A program made the translations under genes and the position numbers. Below the pieces are notes generated by a model. That model made no database searches. It was not told the DNA's origin and saw only the letters and a list, made by a program, of their open reading frames with translations. Positions 45,558 to 58,274 of a stretch of 64,000 nt of DNA are shown here, piece after piece (position 1 is the stretch's first letter; the number at the start of each line of letters is the position of its first letter). Source of the DNA: Fennellomyces sp. T-0311 (taxonomy: Eukaryota > Mucoromycota > Mucoromycetes > Mucorales > Lichtheimiaceae); the NCBI GenBank assembly GCA_025266875.1, contig JALLLT010000009.1, forward strand, positions 1,092,423-1,156,422. The letters are read 5' to 3'.

Positions 45558-48405
45558 ATGACGACCGTTACTATACGAAATGGAATCGACCAAATCTTAC
45601 GGACTCGTATGCATCAATAACTATTTTTGACTCGAGCTTTTTTGCTCATTGGAACCGTCATTAGGTTTCCTGGAGATCATCAAGTCCGTTCAACCGGCTG
45701 GACGTTGGAAATTAGTCGTGGTCGATAGCTTGTCCCTGAAAATCCTGAATTCAGCATGCAAAATGTACGATATTCTCGAGGAGAATGTAAGTTTTTTTCA
45801 AAAGGTCTCTTAGTCGAGCAGCTCTGATAAGCTAACACTATGTTGCTAGGTAACTGGCAAGTTTTTATATACCTATTTTCTTTTTTTCGTTTAAGCTAAA
45901 CCTATCTTACAGTGGTCGAGAATATCGAAAAGTCGAGACAGCCGTATCCCAGTGTTGAAGCTGTTTATATCCTGACCCCGTGCAAAGATTCCTGTAGACG
46001 ATTGGTAGATGACTTGGCCCGTAGCGGTGGTCCAATGTATGCTGCAGCTCACGTCTTCTTTATCCAAGGTAAAGATAAAACACATTGAAGATCAAAGCAA
46101 GATGGTTCATTACTGTTTTTTTCTTGCAGGATTGGAGTCGGAACTATTCGATTTTCTTTTAGCAAAATTAAAGGAAGCCAAAGTGAAGGATTATATCAAA
46201 AACTTAAAGGATACGTACATGGATTTCATTGGTGAGTTCAAAAGTAATTGAATGTGTGGCAGTTTCTAAAATGTATTTAATAGTGCGTGAACCGGCGGTA
46301 TTTACATTAGATGATCCTCAAAAGTTCTTCACACTGTTCAGTGACAGAGGAACCAGTGATGACTGGACAAGTTCAGCGAGTAAAATCGGTGGAGATTTGG
46401 ATGACATTGCAAAACAGGTACGCAAGTTTAAAAATATTTTTACACGTCAAAAAAAGAAGACTAAAATGATAAAAAGTTATTGTGTGTATGTGTCTCACTT
46501 GGTGAAAATCCACTTATTCGATACCATCGTCCATTGGATGTCCAAGGAGCTGTCAATCGTAACATCCCATGGCATTTGGCCAAAGCTTTGCAAACCCAAC
46601 TGGATGAGTTCTGCAAAATCAATGAAAACTTTCCGGTAAAAGATGATAAAGCAGTGTTTACGGAGGATTGCTGAACAAAAAGTTAGCCGCCACGAGATCC
46701 ACCCATGGAACGCGGTACAATTATTTTGTTAGATCGTACTATTGATCCGGTGTCTCCGCTTCTGCATGAGTTTACTTATCAGGCGATGGTGGCTGACTTG
46801 CTCAATGTTGAGGAAACACCGAGTGGTATAAAGTATAGTTACGAGTATACACAAGAAGATGGTACAACCAAGGATCAAGAGTCGGTCCTCAATGATCAAG
46901 ATACGGTGTATACCTCCATTCGCCATATGCATATTGCCATCACTACCGAACAACTTATTGATGACTTTAACAAATTCATGGCTGAAAATGATGGTGGAGG
47001 AGGAGGGTAATGTTTGTTTGTATACCAAGTATCCTTTCAACTCAACAACGTCTTTATTTAGTCATGCTTCCGTGAGAAGCTTAAATGATATGAAGCACAT
47101 GATCGCAAACTTGCCACAGTTCCAGGAGATGAAAACCAAGGTAAACGCCCATCTTTGTATTTTTCATCAATAAGGCCTCGTTTCTAAACGAACTTCCAAA
47201 GTTTTCTGCGCATATGACAATTGCAAGTGATTGTATGTCCGAATTTCGTGAACAGAACTTGGATGCTATCGGTCTCCTTGAACAGGTATAATCAGTTTTT
47301 TTTTAACGATTACGGACGGGTTAACATGTTTGTTTTAGAACATGGCATGTGGTGAAACTCCGGATAAGACGGCTCCGAAACACGTTGTTGATGAACTCGT
47401 ATCTATTCTGGATGATCCATACACAAGGTAAAATCCGACATTATTTATTTCAATCACGCGTTTGTTTACAGATTTTTTTTAATAGTCAACTTATCAAAAC
47501 GCGTCTGATCATGTTATGGTTTGCTACCTGCGAGAAGGTAGATCCCGAACAACTCGAATTGTTATTGGCCCATGCACGTTTGGATAAAAAGTACAAGGAA
47601 TCCATTGATAACTTGTCCTATGTTGGCGTTCAACTATCCAAATCCGCCAGTAAACAAGGTGAAAAGTCATCGCGATGGCATAGAAAGAAGCGTGAAAGCA
47701 TCGCAAGCGCTCAAGAAGATGTTCCTTTTGACTTGTCGCGCTATGTTCCTGTCGTAAAACGTGTGGCGGAGGTTTGTTCACTATGCATATAATCCTTTTC
47801 AAAAATGTGTGCTTAAGCTATTTTCGTTTTAGGGTCATATCAAGGAAACTATTGACAATAGTTTGTTTCCGTTGTTGCGGATAGCCAGGCCGCAAGACAT
47901 GAAGCGGGATTCTTCGCATTCAGTTAAAGAAGGTTTGCAGTTGCGTGTGTACAAGACACAATGGCATAAAAAGTCAACTGCAAAGAACGTAAGCTAAAAT
48001 TTTTTTATGTAAAATAGTTGCATAGACTAAGCTTGTTTTATCTTAGGCCGCGCCCAAACCACCTTCCGGTCCACCTGTTATCATTTTCATAGCAGGTGGT
48101 ATGACATATTCCGAAATGAGATCAGCGTACGAACTTGCGCAGGCTCATGATCGTGATGTGTATATTGGTATGATCGCATTGAGATATACAAGTAATCGAC
48201 TTTAACTCTCTTTTTATTTTATGAAGGTTCCACGCATATCATTACGCCAGATAAGTTTGTTGAATCTCTTACTGATCTCGAACTACCACCACCACCTCCA
48301 GAACCTGTGGTTCCCCCTTACACAGGCAATATTCATTTGACTACAAAGACTGCACCGGCTACGCCCGTACCTTCTCAACCATCGAAAGCCACAAAGAAGC
48401 GATAA
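45558..48405 (+). CDS. SEC1: Sec1/Munc18 family exocytic SNARE regulator
   Basis: Fifteen exons join in phase to 680 aa: 45558-45606, 45665-45786, 45850-45856, 45913-46068, 46130-46231, 46284-46417, 46477-46635, 46687-47006, 47062-47140, 47202-47285, 47339-47427, 47486-47771, 47833-47988, 48047-48167, 48227-48405. Family marks are SVQPAGRWKLVVVD, MYDILEENV, SRQPYPSVEAVYILTP, LLDRTIDPVSPLLHEFTYQ and the C-terminal VIIFIAGGMTYSEMRSAYEL. Exon 3 is a 7-nt microexon, and intron 3 begins GC. Sec1 clasps assembled syntaxin SNAREs at the plasma membrane for exocyst-dependent fusion. A Pro-rich tail follows the last helix. Divergent from LOS1. Confidence 0.95.
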
Positions 48406-49804
48406 TTTTACTTTTATCTGATTAAACCACTCCTTTTTGCCTCCGTCTGTCGTCATTACCTGAGATGGTCTAGCTTCAACTTTTTTTTTAATGACAGAAA
48501 AAAAAATAAGAGGTCATGACGACAGTTTGGGTCACCTTATGATCCAAAGACGATTCATTTTCATGCGTCCGCATTAGTACACGACATTTTAGGACAACGA
48601 CTTGACACCTTTCCTAATCGTATAAAAAATCTCTAGTTCGGCTTCTATATATCTGTGTGTACCAAAGTATTACAAGCTTTTTTTGTCTTACAACGATCGA
48701 TGTGAGTATATTAACGCATGACTTGCTTGGCAAATTTCAGGGTGCAAGACGCATAATGACACTGCAACAAAATTTCACCAAGCAATAAGCTAAAAGAAAT
48801 TAAATTATATCATAGTGATACCCTTAATTTAAGATTTTTTGCAAGATCGATCGCATTTCCACACGTAATATTGCTGATCCCATGGCATATTGCAAAACCC
48901 ATGGTCGAAGTGGATGCAACACGGCGAACACGGAATGGACGTTCCGCTTTTTTTTTGAGTGACGGCAAAAAAAAGTGTGTACACAAAACCCTATGACTTG
49001 TTAATCAGGCTGTGCTGGCAAAACCAAATTGGAACGTGATGGAAATAATATCACGGTCCGTATCGCCTGGTTACAACTAAAGAGACGTCGTTCCTGAACA
49101 TAAAGTCAGGTCCCAGGTCCATTGTTTTGGGGTAAAATTGAATTCCATTTCTGGCACTACCGCCGTTTTGATCAACGTAGAAATAGTGTACGTTTTTTTT
49201 GTAAAGAGTGCAGGATTGGATAGTCCTCAAGTAAACTGATCGTAAACATATTTTCGGTCAATTTCGATCCAATTCGATATATATATTCTTTTAGTGCAAA
49301 AATAAGCTTTCTTAGCTTGGCAAGGTATGATTTCATGCTGTTACCAAAGTAATTCAGCTTGTCACGAGCAAAAAAAAAGACTTGACATACAAGCGTCCGT
49401 GCTTTTTTTTGCACTACTCTACGTATGACGATGATCACAAAAAAAACTGTTTTAACCCCAATACCACTCCAGTCTTGTGATGTTTAAAAAAACTTTTTTT
49501 TTACATTCCTCCAAGGATTGAAAACAAAACACAAATCCTTAATAGTATCAGAAAGCCGAGCGGAAAAATTTTAAGCTGTTCTGTCATAAATATTTACATC
49601 GCTTCATGGATTGCAAAAAGAAAATAACAGTGATAGTTTAAGATGAAACTGTTTTGGGCGCAAAAAATCATGCGGGCTCAACTTTTTTTTGTCGTCATTT
49701 GCAGAAACGAGGCGCGCCTAATGGCTATAAATCCGTTTTCTCTCTCTGTTTTTTTCAATCTTTTCCTTTTTCTTTTTTTTTTTACATAACGTTTCCTGCT
49801 GACC
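48406..49804. other. Intergenic region upstream of the kinase
   Basis: 1.4 kb, AT-rich, with many T and A runs and no supported gene. The final 100 bp is a polypyrimidine tract (49738-49785), usual for fungal core promoters. Confidence 0.4.
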
Positions 49805-51699
49805 ATGCTCACTCAACTCAAAAGTTTTTTTCGGCCACGTAATAAAAAGGAGCAAAACAAAAAGATGAATGTCATTTCCTTTTCCAACGATATGAAACGA
49901 CGAGAAATGGAGCCCGATACTGTTATCCCATCTACGCAACAAAGCCAACGACGAGAAGAAAATGCGATTCTGGATGAAGAGCGGAAACGAGCTGCTGAAA
50001 TGGCTGCCAAATTGATTGAAGAGGAACGGCAACGCAAGGTACGATTGCCAACTTATCCTGGGTTGGAACGCTACGAGATTATCAAAAAGTTAGGAGAGTA
50101 GGTTACCCGACGCATTTTACCCATGAATTTCTTACTAAAAATGATCATAGCGGTGCATTTTCGAATGTATACAAGGCGCGAGATACTCGGACTGGCCGAA
50201 AAGTGGCTATTAAGGTTGTGCGTAAACATGATCCCGATACGGACGACGTAAGTTGAAAGGAAGGAAAAAACTTCCCATGTAGAGAATGACATAGTAACCT
50301 GAGAGAAACCTATTTAGAGTCATCTCCATCCGAATTTGAAGAAACGACCAAGGGCCACAGAGGTTAGTCATTTGTTTTTAACGGTTCCCCTTTTTTCCTA
50401 AATGGTCCATTTTAGCGAGCGAACATTCTCAAGGAAGTTCAAATCATGCGTAATGTGAAGCATGATAACATTATCCAGTTGATTCAATTCACTGAATCCA
50501 AGGAACACTATTATTTGGTGTTGGAGCTTTGCGAAGGTGGCGAGTTGTTCCATCGAATCGTGAAACTGACGTATTTCAGCGAGGCTCTCGCGCGTCACGT
50601 CATTACGCAGGTGGCACAAGGCGTTCGCTATCTCCATGAAGAATGCGGTGTTGTTCATCGGTAAGTAATTTCTGTTTTGCTTTCATATGTATACACTTTT
50701 GACTAACCCAATGTCAGCGATATCAAGCCAGAAAACATCTTGTTTGATCCGGTTGCTTACATTCCATCATCTCCCCGTCGTCGCGGCGGATACCATTTCG
50801 ATGAAAGCAAGGAGGACGAGGGCGTGTTTGTAAAAGATGTCGGCGGAGGCGGCATTGGCACAGTTAAACTTGCGGACTTTGGTTTATCCAAAGTGATCTG
50901 GGACTCTTCTACATGGACGCCATGCGGTACTGTTGGTTATACTGCTCCGGAGATCGTGCGCGATCAGCGCTACTCTAAATCAGTTGACATGTGGGCTATC
51001 GGATGTGTTCTCTACACACTCTTGTGTGGATTCCCACCTTTTTACGATGAATCCATTCGTAACTTGACGGACAAGGTAGCCCATGGTCAGTACGCCTTTT
51101 TATCTCCATGGTGGGATCCCATTTCCGATGCTGCAAAGGACCTCATCACACGACTCTTATGCGTCGATCCAAACGAACGATACACGATCGATCAATTTTT
51201 GCGCCATCCTTGGGTCACCGAACAACCATTTATCCCTCAGAACATTCCTACCAATTCGCCCTACACGTCGTTTCAAAGTCGAGTTTCCAGTGCAACATCA
51301 AATTCTACCGTCAGCGACTTTGAATCACCTCAGGTTCGCAAAGACGCCTTTTCTCCCGGAGTGCCTTCCATCAAGGAAATCCTCGATATTACGTATGCAG
51401 TGCAACGGATGGGCGAGGAAAAGACTTGGCGTGAATCACCGAAAGCTACGGAGGAGGAGGACGATCTCATGCTTGCGGAAAATGCAGATACATTGATTGC
51501 CATGAATAAGGAAAGACAGCGGTCAAATCCTTTGACAACGCAACAATTGCGAGCTCCTCAACCTCAACAAAAGCCAAGTAGGCCACGCAAGAAGGAACAG
51601 CCCAAGCGTCACAAGCCTGCTGCGTTCGAACTTAATATGGATAATGCTACACTTTTGAGAAATCGACGACACCAACCTGCCCCAGCGGCTGCGTGTTAA
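49805..51699 (+). CDS. SRK1: CAMK-group stress kinase of the Srk1/Rck2 family
   Basis: Exons 49805-50097, 50151-50247, 50318-50362, 50416-50660 and 50718-51699 join in phase to 553 aa. Kinase motifs are complete: glycine loop GDGAFSNVY, VAIK lysine, HRDIKPEN catalytic loop, ADFGLSK, and CGTVGYTAPEIV activation segment. An insert of about 40 residues between the catalytic loop and DFG (IPSSPRRRGG ... FVKDVGGGGIGTVK) is diagnostic of Rck1, Rck2 and Srk1. The C-terminal 150 residues are Gln/Lys-rich and would hold the MAPK docking site. In yeasts these kinases act below Hog1/Sty1 and modulate translation and Cdc25 under osmotic or oxidative stress. Convergent with PEX4. Confidence 0.93.
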
Positions 51700-51865
51700 A
51701 TCCCACACACACAAAAGACCCTTTGCTATGGATGTATATTAAACCCTCTTTCTCTCTTTACCTCTCTCTCTTCACATATATCGTATATTCCCTTTCCTTT
51801 CTCTTTTCTGCATATATATATATATATATCTCTTTCTAAAAAATAAACGAAATTGCAGCACTTGT

Positions 51866-52462
51866 TTATTTTGGCACGGCGTACAGTTGGGTATACATCC
51901 TGATCAAATTCTCATAGGCCAGCATATCGCCACACCGTAATAAATTGGCTGCATCGCAGTTCAACGGCGATGAAGGTTCAGGGTTTGAAAGTAATAGTGA
52001 CACAGCAAGTACTGTTGACTTGAGTGTCCATGCTGGCGACCATTCTGTCTTTAAGATATCTAAACAGATCTCTCCCGTCTAGTAGAACCGGTTTCAGTTT
52101 CCTCGTCAATAAATAACTACTGCTTTTTTCTTTACCTTAAAATGAACATTGGGATGACAGATCTTGGTTGTGAATTGCATTGTAGGTGGATGAATGGGGT
52201 AATTGCGAGGAATTTGAATGGTAAGGTCAAAGACACCACCTGCATTACTTGTCATTAAGTACCAATAATATCGTATGGTTTTGTCTGCTGTTTTTTTATT
52301 ATTACCTTCGTAGGGTGTGCCAGGTAAACCAGCTAGTCGTGCCTTCCATTGCCGTAAGTCATGATCTGACTCTGGTGCCAGTTCAAGAATTTCGGGATGA
52401 GCTGCTGCTTCGCGGTCGTAATCGCGAAGTTCCTTGAGTAATCGTCGAGAAACAGTATCCAT
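51866..52462 (-). CDS. PEX4: Peroxisomal ubiquitin-conjugating enzyme Pex4
   Basis: Exons 52462-52306, 52239-52136 and 52078-51866 on the minus strand give 157 aa, the normal Pex4 length. The E2 core shows PGTPYEGGVFDL, YPIHPPTMQFTTKICHPNVH and the active-site segment TGEICLDILKTEWSPAW with Cys near residue 92. The PEX4-type C-terminal part has SNPEPSSPLNCDAANLLR. It mono-ubiquitinates the receptor Pex5, anchored by Pex22, so that Pex5 is recycled from the peroxisome membrane. Intron 1 (66 nt) has no in-frame stop, so a retained-intron form would add 22 residues. Confidence 0.93.
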
Positions 52463-53160
52463 AGGTGTGTTGTATTAAGAAAAAAAGATCAATGCGAGTG
52501 AACCAAAAACCGGAGTTCTTTCTTTTTTCAAAATTCGAATGACAAATATCACATTGAACGCGGGGTAATAATCGACCGTTGCTTTCTCATACTTCATTTC
52601 CTCAACGATTCTTCGAGTGTGGTTGTACATTGACATGGATACCCGTCGGTCGGACAACATCCGTTGGTATGGAAGCACACACAGAACCGTAACCATGGAA
52701 ACTTTACACAAGAACAAAAAAAGAGAAACCTGCAATGTTACGCACAAGTGCGCACATGAATATGACAGCGCTATTGTTTTAAGGCACATTCTGTTTTTGG
52801 GTAGAAACTAGTCAATTACGTCGAGATAAACAGCGCCGTTACTCCTTTCCGTTATGCAAGGAGAGAAGCATCTATCAGTCGCAGGATAGTAGAAAGATTG
52901 CACACAGGTAAACAAACTGCACATAACCAAAACGGGCTCCTATTGGTAATCAAACAACCGCATTTGGGTGTTTGTTTTAATCAGAACTTAAAAGTTCGTA
53001 TCGGTCTTGCCGAGAATGATCCACAGGCATTCAAGCGTGAATGAACAAAAAAAAGAAGAAGAGAGAGCGCGAGATAGAGCTTTGTCAGTGATACGCCGAA
53101 CTTACAAAGCGAAAAAGAAACCCCAAAAATTTTAACTTTTTTTTTTTCGCCTGTTTTTCA
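52463..53160. other. Intergenic, divergent upstream region
   Basis: 700 bp upstream of PEX4 and of the small ORF at 53161. A minus-strand open frame (52475-52789) and a plus-strand frame inside it look fortuitous. A GA-rich stretch and a T-run (53137-53146) precede the next start. Confidence 0.4.
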
Positions 53161-53616
53161 ATGAGCTGCCAGTCGTGCTCCGGTTGCTTCACAGGCAAAA
53201 GTTGCCACACCACGCGAAACTCTAATAATGTTCAAGACGATGAGCACTTTCGAGCGTTACTCCAGCATGCATTGACCAGCAATGTGGATCTCAATCAAGA
53301 AACCAATCACGATCACACGATTCCGACGATCGTGAGCATATTGGCGGACAACGTGTATGCGTCACAAATGGCCCTTAGTTCAGCTTATCGGCAACTCCAA
53401 GTAACAGAATTCGCGAAGCTTGCACAAAGTCTGTATGACCATCGGATCACTGGCTCCCTGGTTGCTTGGGCATGGGAATATTGTCAGGGCGACCCGAACC
53501 TGCTGTTGACACGCATGCATAGTAACACAAGGGAGGAGCTTTGGGACCACTTGGACGGACAAGCGGAGGTGCATGAAGTATTCAATGGGCAGTCGGTGGG
53601 CCGAGTCAAGAGATAA
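53161..53616 (+). CDS. Small protein with Cys-rich N-terminus, 151 aa
   Basis: An intronless frame from an ATG preceded by a T-run. The first 20 residues hold five Cys (MSCQSCSGCFTGKSC), a possible metal-binding or lipid-modified tip. The rest is mostly helical (TIPTIVSILADNVYASQMAL, LAQSLYDHRITGSLVAWAWE). No family was recognised. Length, regular helices and a clean start suggest a real gene. Confidence 0.6.
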   Translation: MSCQSCSGCFTGKSCHTTRNSNNVQDDEHFRALLQHALTSNVDLNQETNHDHTIPTIVSILADNVYASQMALSSAYRQLQVTEFAKLAQSLYDHRITGSLVAWAWEYCQGDPNLLLTRMHSNTREELWDHLDGQAEVHEVFNGQSVGRVKR

Positions 53617-53941
53617 ACGCCTGTATATGTTTCCGTGTTATTGTATATGTTTGCTGCAAGTGGGGGGTTGCGATGTGTGTGTGTGTGGCGAAGACAGGGT
53701 CACACAAACAGCCATAATCCCTTTAAACAAGTTCGTTTGCTTTTGCTTCTGACAATTATGGCAAAAGCCCGCCCGTTAAGGCAACTCGACAAAGGCTGTT
53801 ATTTATTGTTAAAAGAACCACTGCTTGTTTCATGGCCCTTCTTTCCTTGCAAAAACCCCAATAGCTTCTTCCCTTATCACACATATGCCACATATATCAG
53901 CAATGTCATTTCACCAAGTCTCTGACCATTGTTCACACTCC
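53617..53941. other. Short intergenic spacer
   Basis: 325 bp containing a GT-rich run (53671-53688) and the leader of the F-box/WD40 gene. No gene seen. Confidence 0.4.
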
Positions 53942-55603
53942 ATGTCTAAATCTTATGCTTGCGACGTAACAATGTCCGAAGCGCCCGCATCGCCAATGGC
54001 GATCGACAGCCCGGTGCCTACAGGAACATACACAGCGCAAAGCTCGCAAGATCATACTTTCTCCACAAGGCTGATCGTTGCGCCACCGGTAAAGTTTGGC
54101 TATGGCCGAAAAGTCGGTATGTTACCAAAAGAGGGAGGAATGGATTGTAAGAAACTCACACCGCAATAGACTTCCTTGCACGGCTGCCGTACGAGCTTTC
54201 ATCGCGGGTGGTTTCATTCTTAGACTTTCAATCTCTCATCTCAATATCCAGCGTGTCAAGGCAATGGCGTGCCATTTATTTCGATAATGCTATTTGGCGC
54301 CAACAAATGATCGAGCGAGGCTGGGGCGTGCAGCTGCCCGCAGAGATTCAATCCTGGGACGACCACCGGATCAACTGGCATTACCTTTTTACGCAGAAAT
54401 ACCAACTCTTGAAACGCTGGCAATTGGGCCAAGTCACCTCGCACTTCCTTATAGGCCATCGCCATGGTGTCTATTGTCTCCAATTCGACCAAGAAAAGAT
54501 AGTTACCGGCAGCCGCGATCGCACCATAAAGTTCTGGGACATGACCACTTACCAATGCGTCCGCACTCTTCAGGGACATCAAGGCAGCGTCCTCTGTCTC
54601 AAGTATAACAAGGATATCATGGTCTCCGGCTCCTCAGACAACACCGTCATCGTCTGGGACATGCGGACGTTGCAAATCATTAGACGACTCGAGGTATATA
54701 CGTCTTGGCACTTTCCATGACCCTAAAGCTAAACTTTATATTGCAGGGACACGAAGGCGGTGTGTTGGACGTTTGCTTCGATCACCGGTATATTGTAAGC
54801 TGCTCCAAGGACGCTACCATCCGGATATGGGACATTGTCAGCGGTGCTCTTGTCCGAGTGATAAGAGACCACGGTGGCCCTGTGAATACGTTGCAACTTT
54901 GTGGCGATCAGATCGTCTCGGGGTCGGGAGACGCTACCGTTCGGATGTGGAACATCACGACTGGCACGTGCGTTCGCAAGTTTGACGGTCATATGCACGG
55001 TGTCGCCTGTGTTCGTTATGACGGCAGCCAAATTGTGAGTGGGTCGAATGACCGCACTATTAAAGTCTGGGATGCCGAGGTATGTTGTGTGCCGTTGTCT
55101 ACCTTTCGTATGGCTTACCCGTGATTTTAACATTCTTAGACTGGCAAGTGCACAATGACCTTAGCTGGTAAGCTTAGAAACATATATATATATATAAACA
55201 ATAGCAACACATTTAACTAACATTTAAACCCACAGGCCATACAGATCTCATACGAACTCTTCAATTCGCCGATGACAAGATCATAAGTGCAGGCTACGAT
55301 CAGACTATCCGTGTCTGGGATATGAGGTAATGCATTATGCACATGAATTGTATTATATATAGGCCTGCCCGCTAACAGAACAATTAGAACTGGAGCATGT
55401 CTGCTGAATTTCCAGAGCGCTCAATCCAGCTGGATATTTAACGTCCAGTTTGATAAAAACCGTATCATAAGGTAACTCGGATATATACACACCAAAATGC
55501 TTTGGTTTCATGTAACTGACTCGAACTTACTAGCGTTCGACACGACTGCAAAATCCACGTCATGAACTTTGCTGAAGGACTCGATACCCGATACATTACG
55601 TGA
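53942..55603 (+). CDS. F-box/WD40 repeat protein, 434 aa
   Basis: Exons 53942-54116, 54170-54693, 54747-55079, 55140-55167, 55236-55326, 55388-55471 and 55534-55603 join in phase. The F-box at about residues 60-100 ([19 protein letters not shown], then [11 protein letters not shown]) is followed by seven WD40-type blades. These include [75 protein letters not shown] and [15 protein letters not shown]. This is a substrate receptor of an SCF ubiquitin ligase of the Fbxw/Pof type. The substrate cannot be told. The start could also be the ATG at 53972. Exon 4 is only 28 nt. Confidence 0.92.
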
Positions 55604-57066
55604 TTTGTATATACATACACTTAACTCATTCTTGTACAGCATTTCAACAAACCTTGTATTGTACTGGCTATATATTACTTAGTGGCTATTTTTTTATTAC
55701 CTTTTCCTTTTTGCTTTTTTCTTCTTCATTTAATATTTTTATCTCTACATTGTACTTTTAGTTCTTTAAACTCGCATTTTCATCCAACAACAACATAAAA
55801 AAAAGTATAATAATCGTATAGCAACGCTTTTTTAGAGGAAGAATTATTGAGCCGGTCTAGATCTGGCGCGCAATGCAATAAACACCAGGCCAAAATTGGT
55901 AGGCCGTACAAAAAAGCTGATCGTGGCCATATTGGGGCTAGTTTGGTATTTGCACTCTTCTTTTTTGCTGCAAACTCTAAATCTTTCATTTTTTTTAACA
56001 CCCAGAAAGTGAATAGAAAACAAGATAATAAAGGGGGCGAAAGGGGGTGAGGTTAGCAATTATTTTTGAAAGGTGGGGGATAAAAAAACCTTGAGAAAGA
56101 TCATCGGTAGTAACAAAGCGTCGTTACAGCAACACACAAAAAAAAAAACTTGTGTTCCGTTAAAAAAAATAACGTTATCCGAAAAATAAAATAAAAAAGA
56201 TGAGGCTAGACTGTTTTTCTAAACCTTTTTGTTCGTTTCATCGCACGCTGCCAGCCTTCTTGCAATGGAAAAACACGCGGTTCAGCGCAAACAAGTGGGA
56301 GTCGCATGTTGGCCACCAAAGGAGGTTTCTTGTGTACATGTCCGTGCTCATCATTGTGCTACCCAATTTAACGGCCTCAACTCAGTGCACTTTTATATAT
56401 ACTTTCACCTTTTACTAAACGATCCCCACTCCCCCAAGATAAAAAAAACTTTCTACCTCTTTATCACTCTTGTTTTAATAGAAAAAGATGTGTGGAAAAA
56501 TCATAAAGCTGAAAAGGTAAACAATTCGCCGGTTACCCTCGAATTTTCGTATGCTAAATTTAGTGTTTCGTGGTACTACCTTTACACTTTTTCTTTTTGT
56601 CGCACTAGAGTCGACAGCAACCCCCTCCCCCCTTTGTGCAATCGTCGGCCAGTGGCGATAGAAGGCAAACCATGCGATGATCATGCAATCGGGTTATTTT
56701 TTCTGTGTTGCCTTCAGGGTCCATTGCCCAGAAGCCAGAACGCATGTTTCACCCCAACCATGCTTTTGACTAAACCTGAATCAATTCCGAAAAAAAGTAC
56801 ACTTTGAAGGGTTGTAAACAGCTTTAATGCTCCAGCTAACCCTGGCTCGAGAGTTATGTTTTGACAGTACTTCTCCCCCCCCTCTCTTTTTCCCCCAACA
56901 GTACATCATCGGTTATTAGGTACCTTACCCGCGTGACCTACGCGCTATATCTGTTGATCAAACGAGCGGAGAGTTTGTTTTTCTTTTACGTATATATAGC
57001 GATCTACACTTCATATTTTTTCTAATCCCATTTCTCCTTTTTTTCCCCTTTTTTCTTTCAACATTG
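55604..57066. other. Intergenic region upstream of the Rua1-like gene
   Basis: 1.46 kb, AT-rich with poly-A/T tracts and a C-run (56875-56882). A 192-codon plus-strand frame (56229-56807) lacks protein-like composition and homology. A TATATATAG box at 56992-57000 lies about 70 bp before the next start. Confidence 0.4.
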
Positions 57067-58274
57067 ATGGCCACCTTTTCAACGGATAATATTGATTTCC
57101 CTGTCACAACCAATGACTCTGATGTTTCATCAACTTATTGCTATTCTTTCAACGGCGTACCCATCCTGGTAAACGGTTTGTCCCAGCAATGGTCCACTGC
57201 TCCATATAGTATGCAGCAACAAGGAACAATGGTAGATGCGCGCACTGTGCAGCCGATTTTTGGATATAGCGTACCGCAGACGATGATAACCACTACGCCA
57301 AACTTGAATAATAATCCTTTGTATGAAACGAGCAGTGCAACCACGCAGTCTTTTCTAAACAAAGGTAAACTGTTATGCCTTTATTTCTCTCTATGATTAT
57401 TAACATGTAAAAAAAAAATCGATAAATAGACTTGATGCAAAACATTGAACCTACGTGGTATACACAACATGGTTCTGTAACAGTACACACCGACACGACA
57501 CCTTTGTTTGACGAAACACTTCAAGACTGCATGAATATGCTTTCTCCTTCAACCCGGGTAACCGCACGACCCGAAGCCATATATTCGGCAAATAACAACA
57601 TTATTGTTGCCCCAAGTCTCAGCGAACCATTGATTGGCATGGTTGACACTAAAAGCCAAGCCAAGCCAACCGAACGCAAACGCATCAAATCCATGAGCGC
57701 CGTATTTGAACATCAGCAACAATGGAACGGAGCAAGTGATAGTCCGACACCAACGATTGATTGGCACCTTGTAGAGGAAGATCCAGAAGCTTTACCACGT
57801 TTGCAAAAGCCTCGATACAAACAAGACGAGTACAACCCTAAATGGGTCCGGTACTCTGGTCACTTGAAGGAAGGCTACTGTGATACCTGTGGTCGATGGT
57901 TGCAGCTCAAGAACAGCGCTTATTGGTATCACAAACAGTTTTATCATGGTATCTCATCAGTCTCTGGACAACGCTTTTTGGAACCATTGCAACAGCGACT
58001 CAGTGATGAAGGCGTGATCGAAGGTCTTTGTCACCAATGTGGTTATTTTGTTCCTATTTGCAACGGTAAACGACAAAAGAATAGTTTGTTGTGGTATAAA
58101 CATGCTCACAAGGTAACGAAAAAAATTTTCTGACGCACAGAGCTTTTTTTATCTAGTTCAATGTCTCTAATGATCATTTTATTTTATTTTTTATAGTGCC
58201 ATGTTTACAATAAGCCGGAAAAATACACAACAACGCCAATGACTACTTCTTCCCACCACTCTTTCCCATTGTGA
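57067..58274 (+). CDS. Zinc-finger transcription regulator with Rua1-type C-terminal domain, 352 aa
   Basis: Exons 57067-57364, 57430-58112 and 58197-58274 join in phase. The N-terminal two thirds are Ser/Thr/Gln-rich and probably disordered. The C-terminal domain (about residue 240 on) has PKWVRYSGHLKEGYCDTCG, the aromatic YWYHKQFYHGIS and GLCHQCGYFVPICNGKR. LLWYKHAHKCH follows, spanning the last intron. Together these are two C-x2-C ... H-x(4)-H type fingers, as in the Rua1 C-terminal family of fungal transcription regulators (Rua1 activates glycolipid genes in Ustilago). Target genes here are unknown. Confidence 0.88.

Noticed and set aside
49738..49785. Pyrimidine tract as a repeat or viral-like feature
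   Set aside because: Such tracts precede many fungal transcription start sites and are expected upstream of the kinase gene.
56229..56807. 192-codon plus-strand open frame
   Set aside because: Its composition is erratic (poly-Lys, Cys/His clusters without spacing, no helices), it lies in an AT-rich promoter-like stretch, and nothing resembles a known family.
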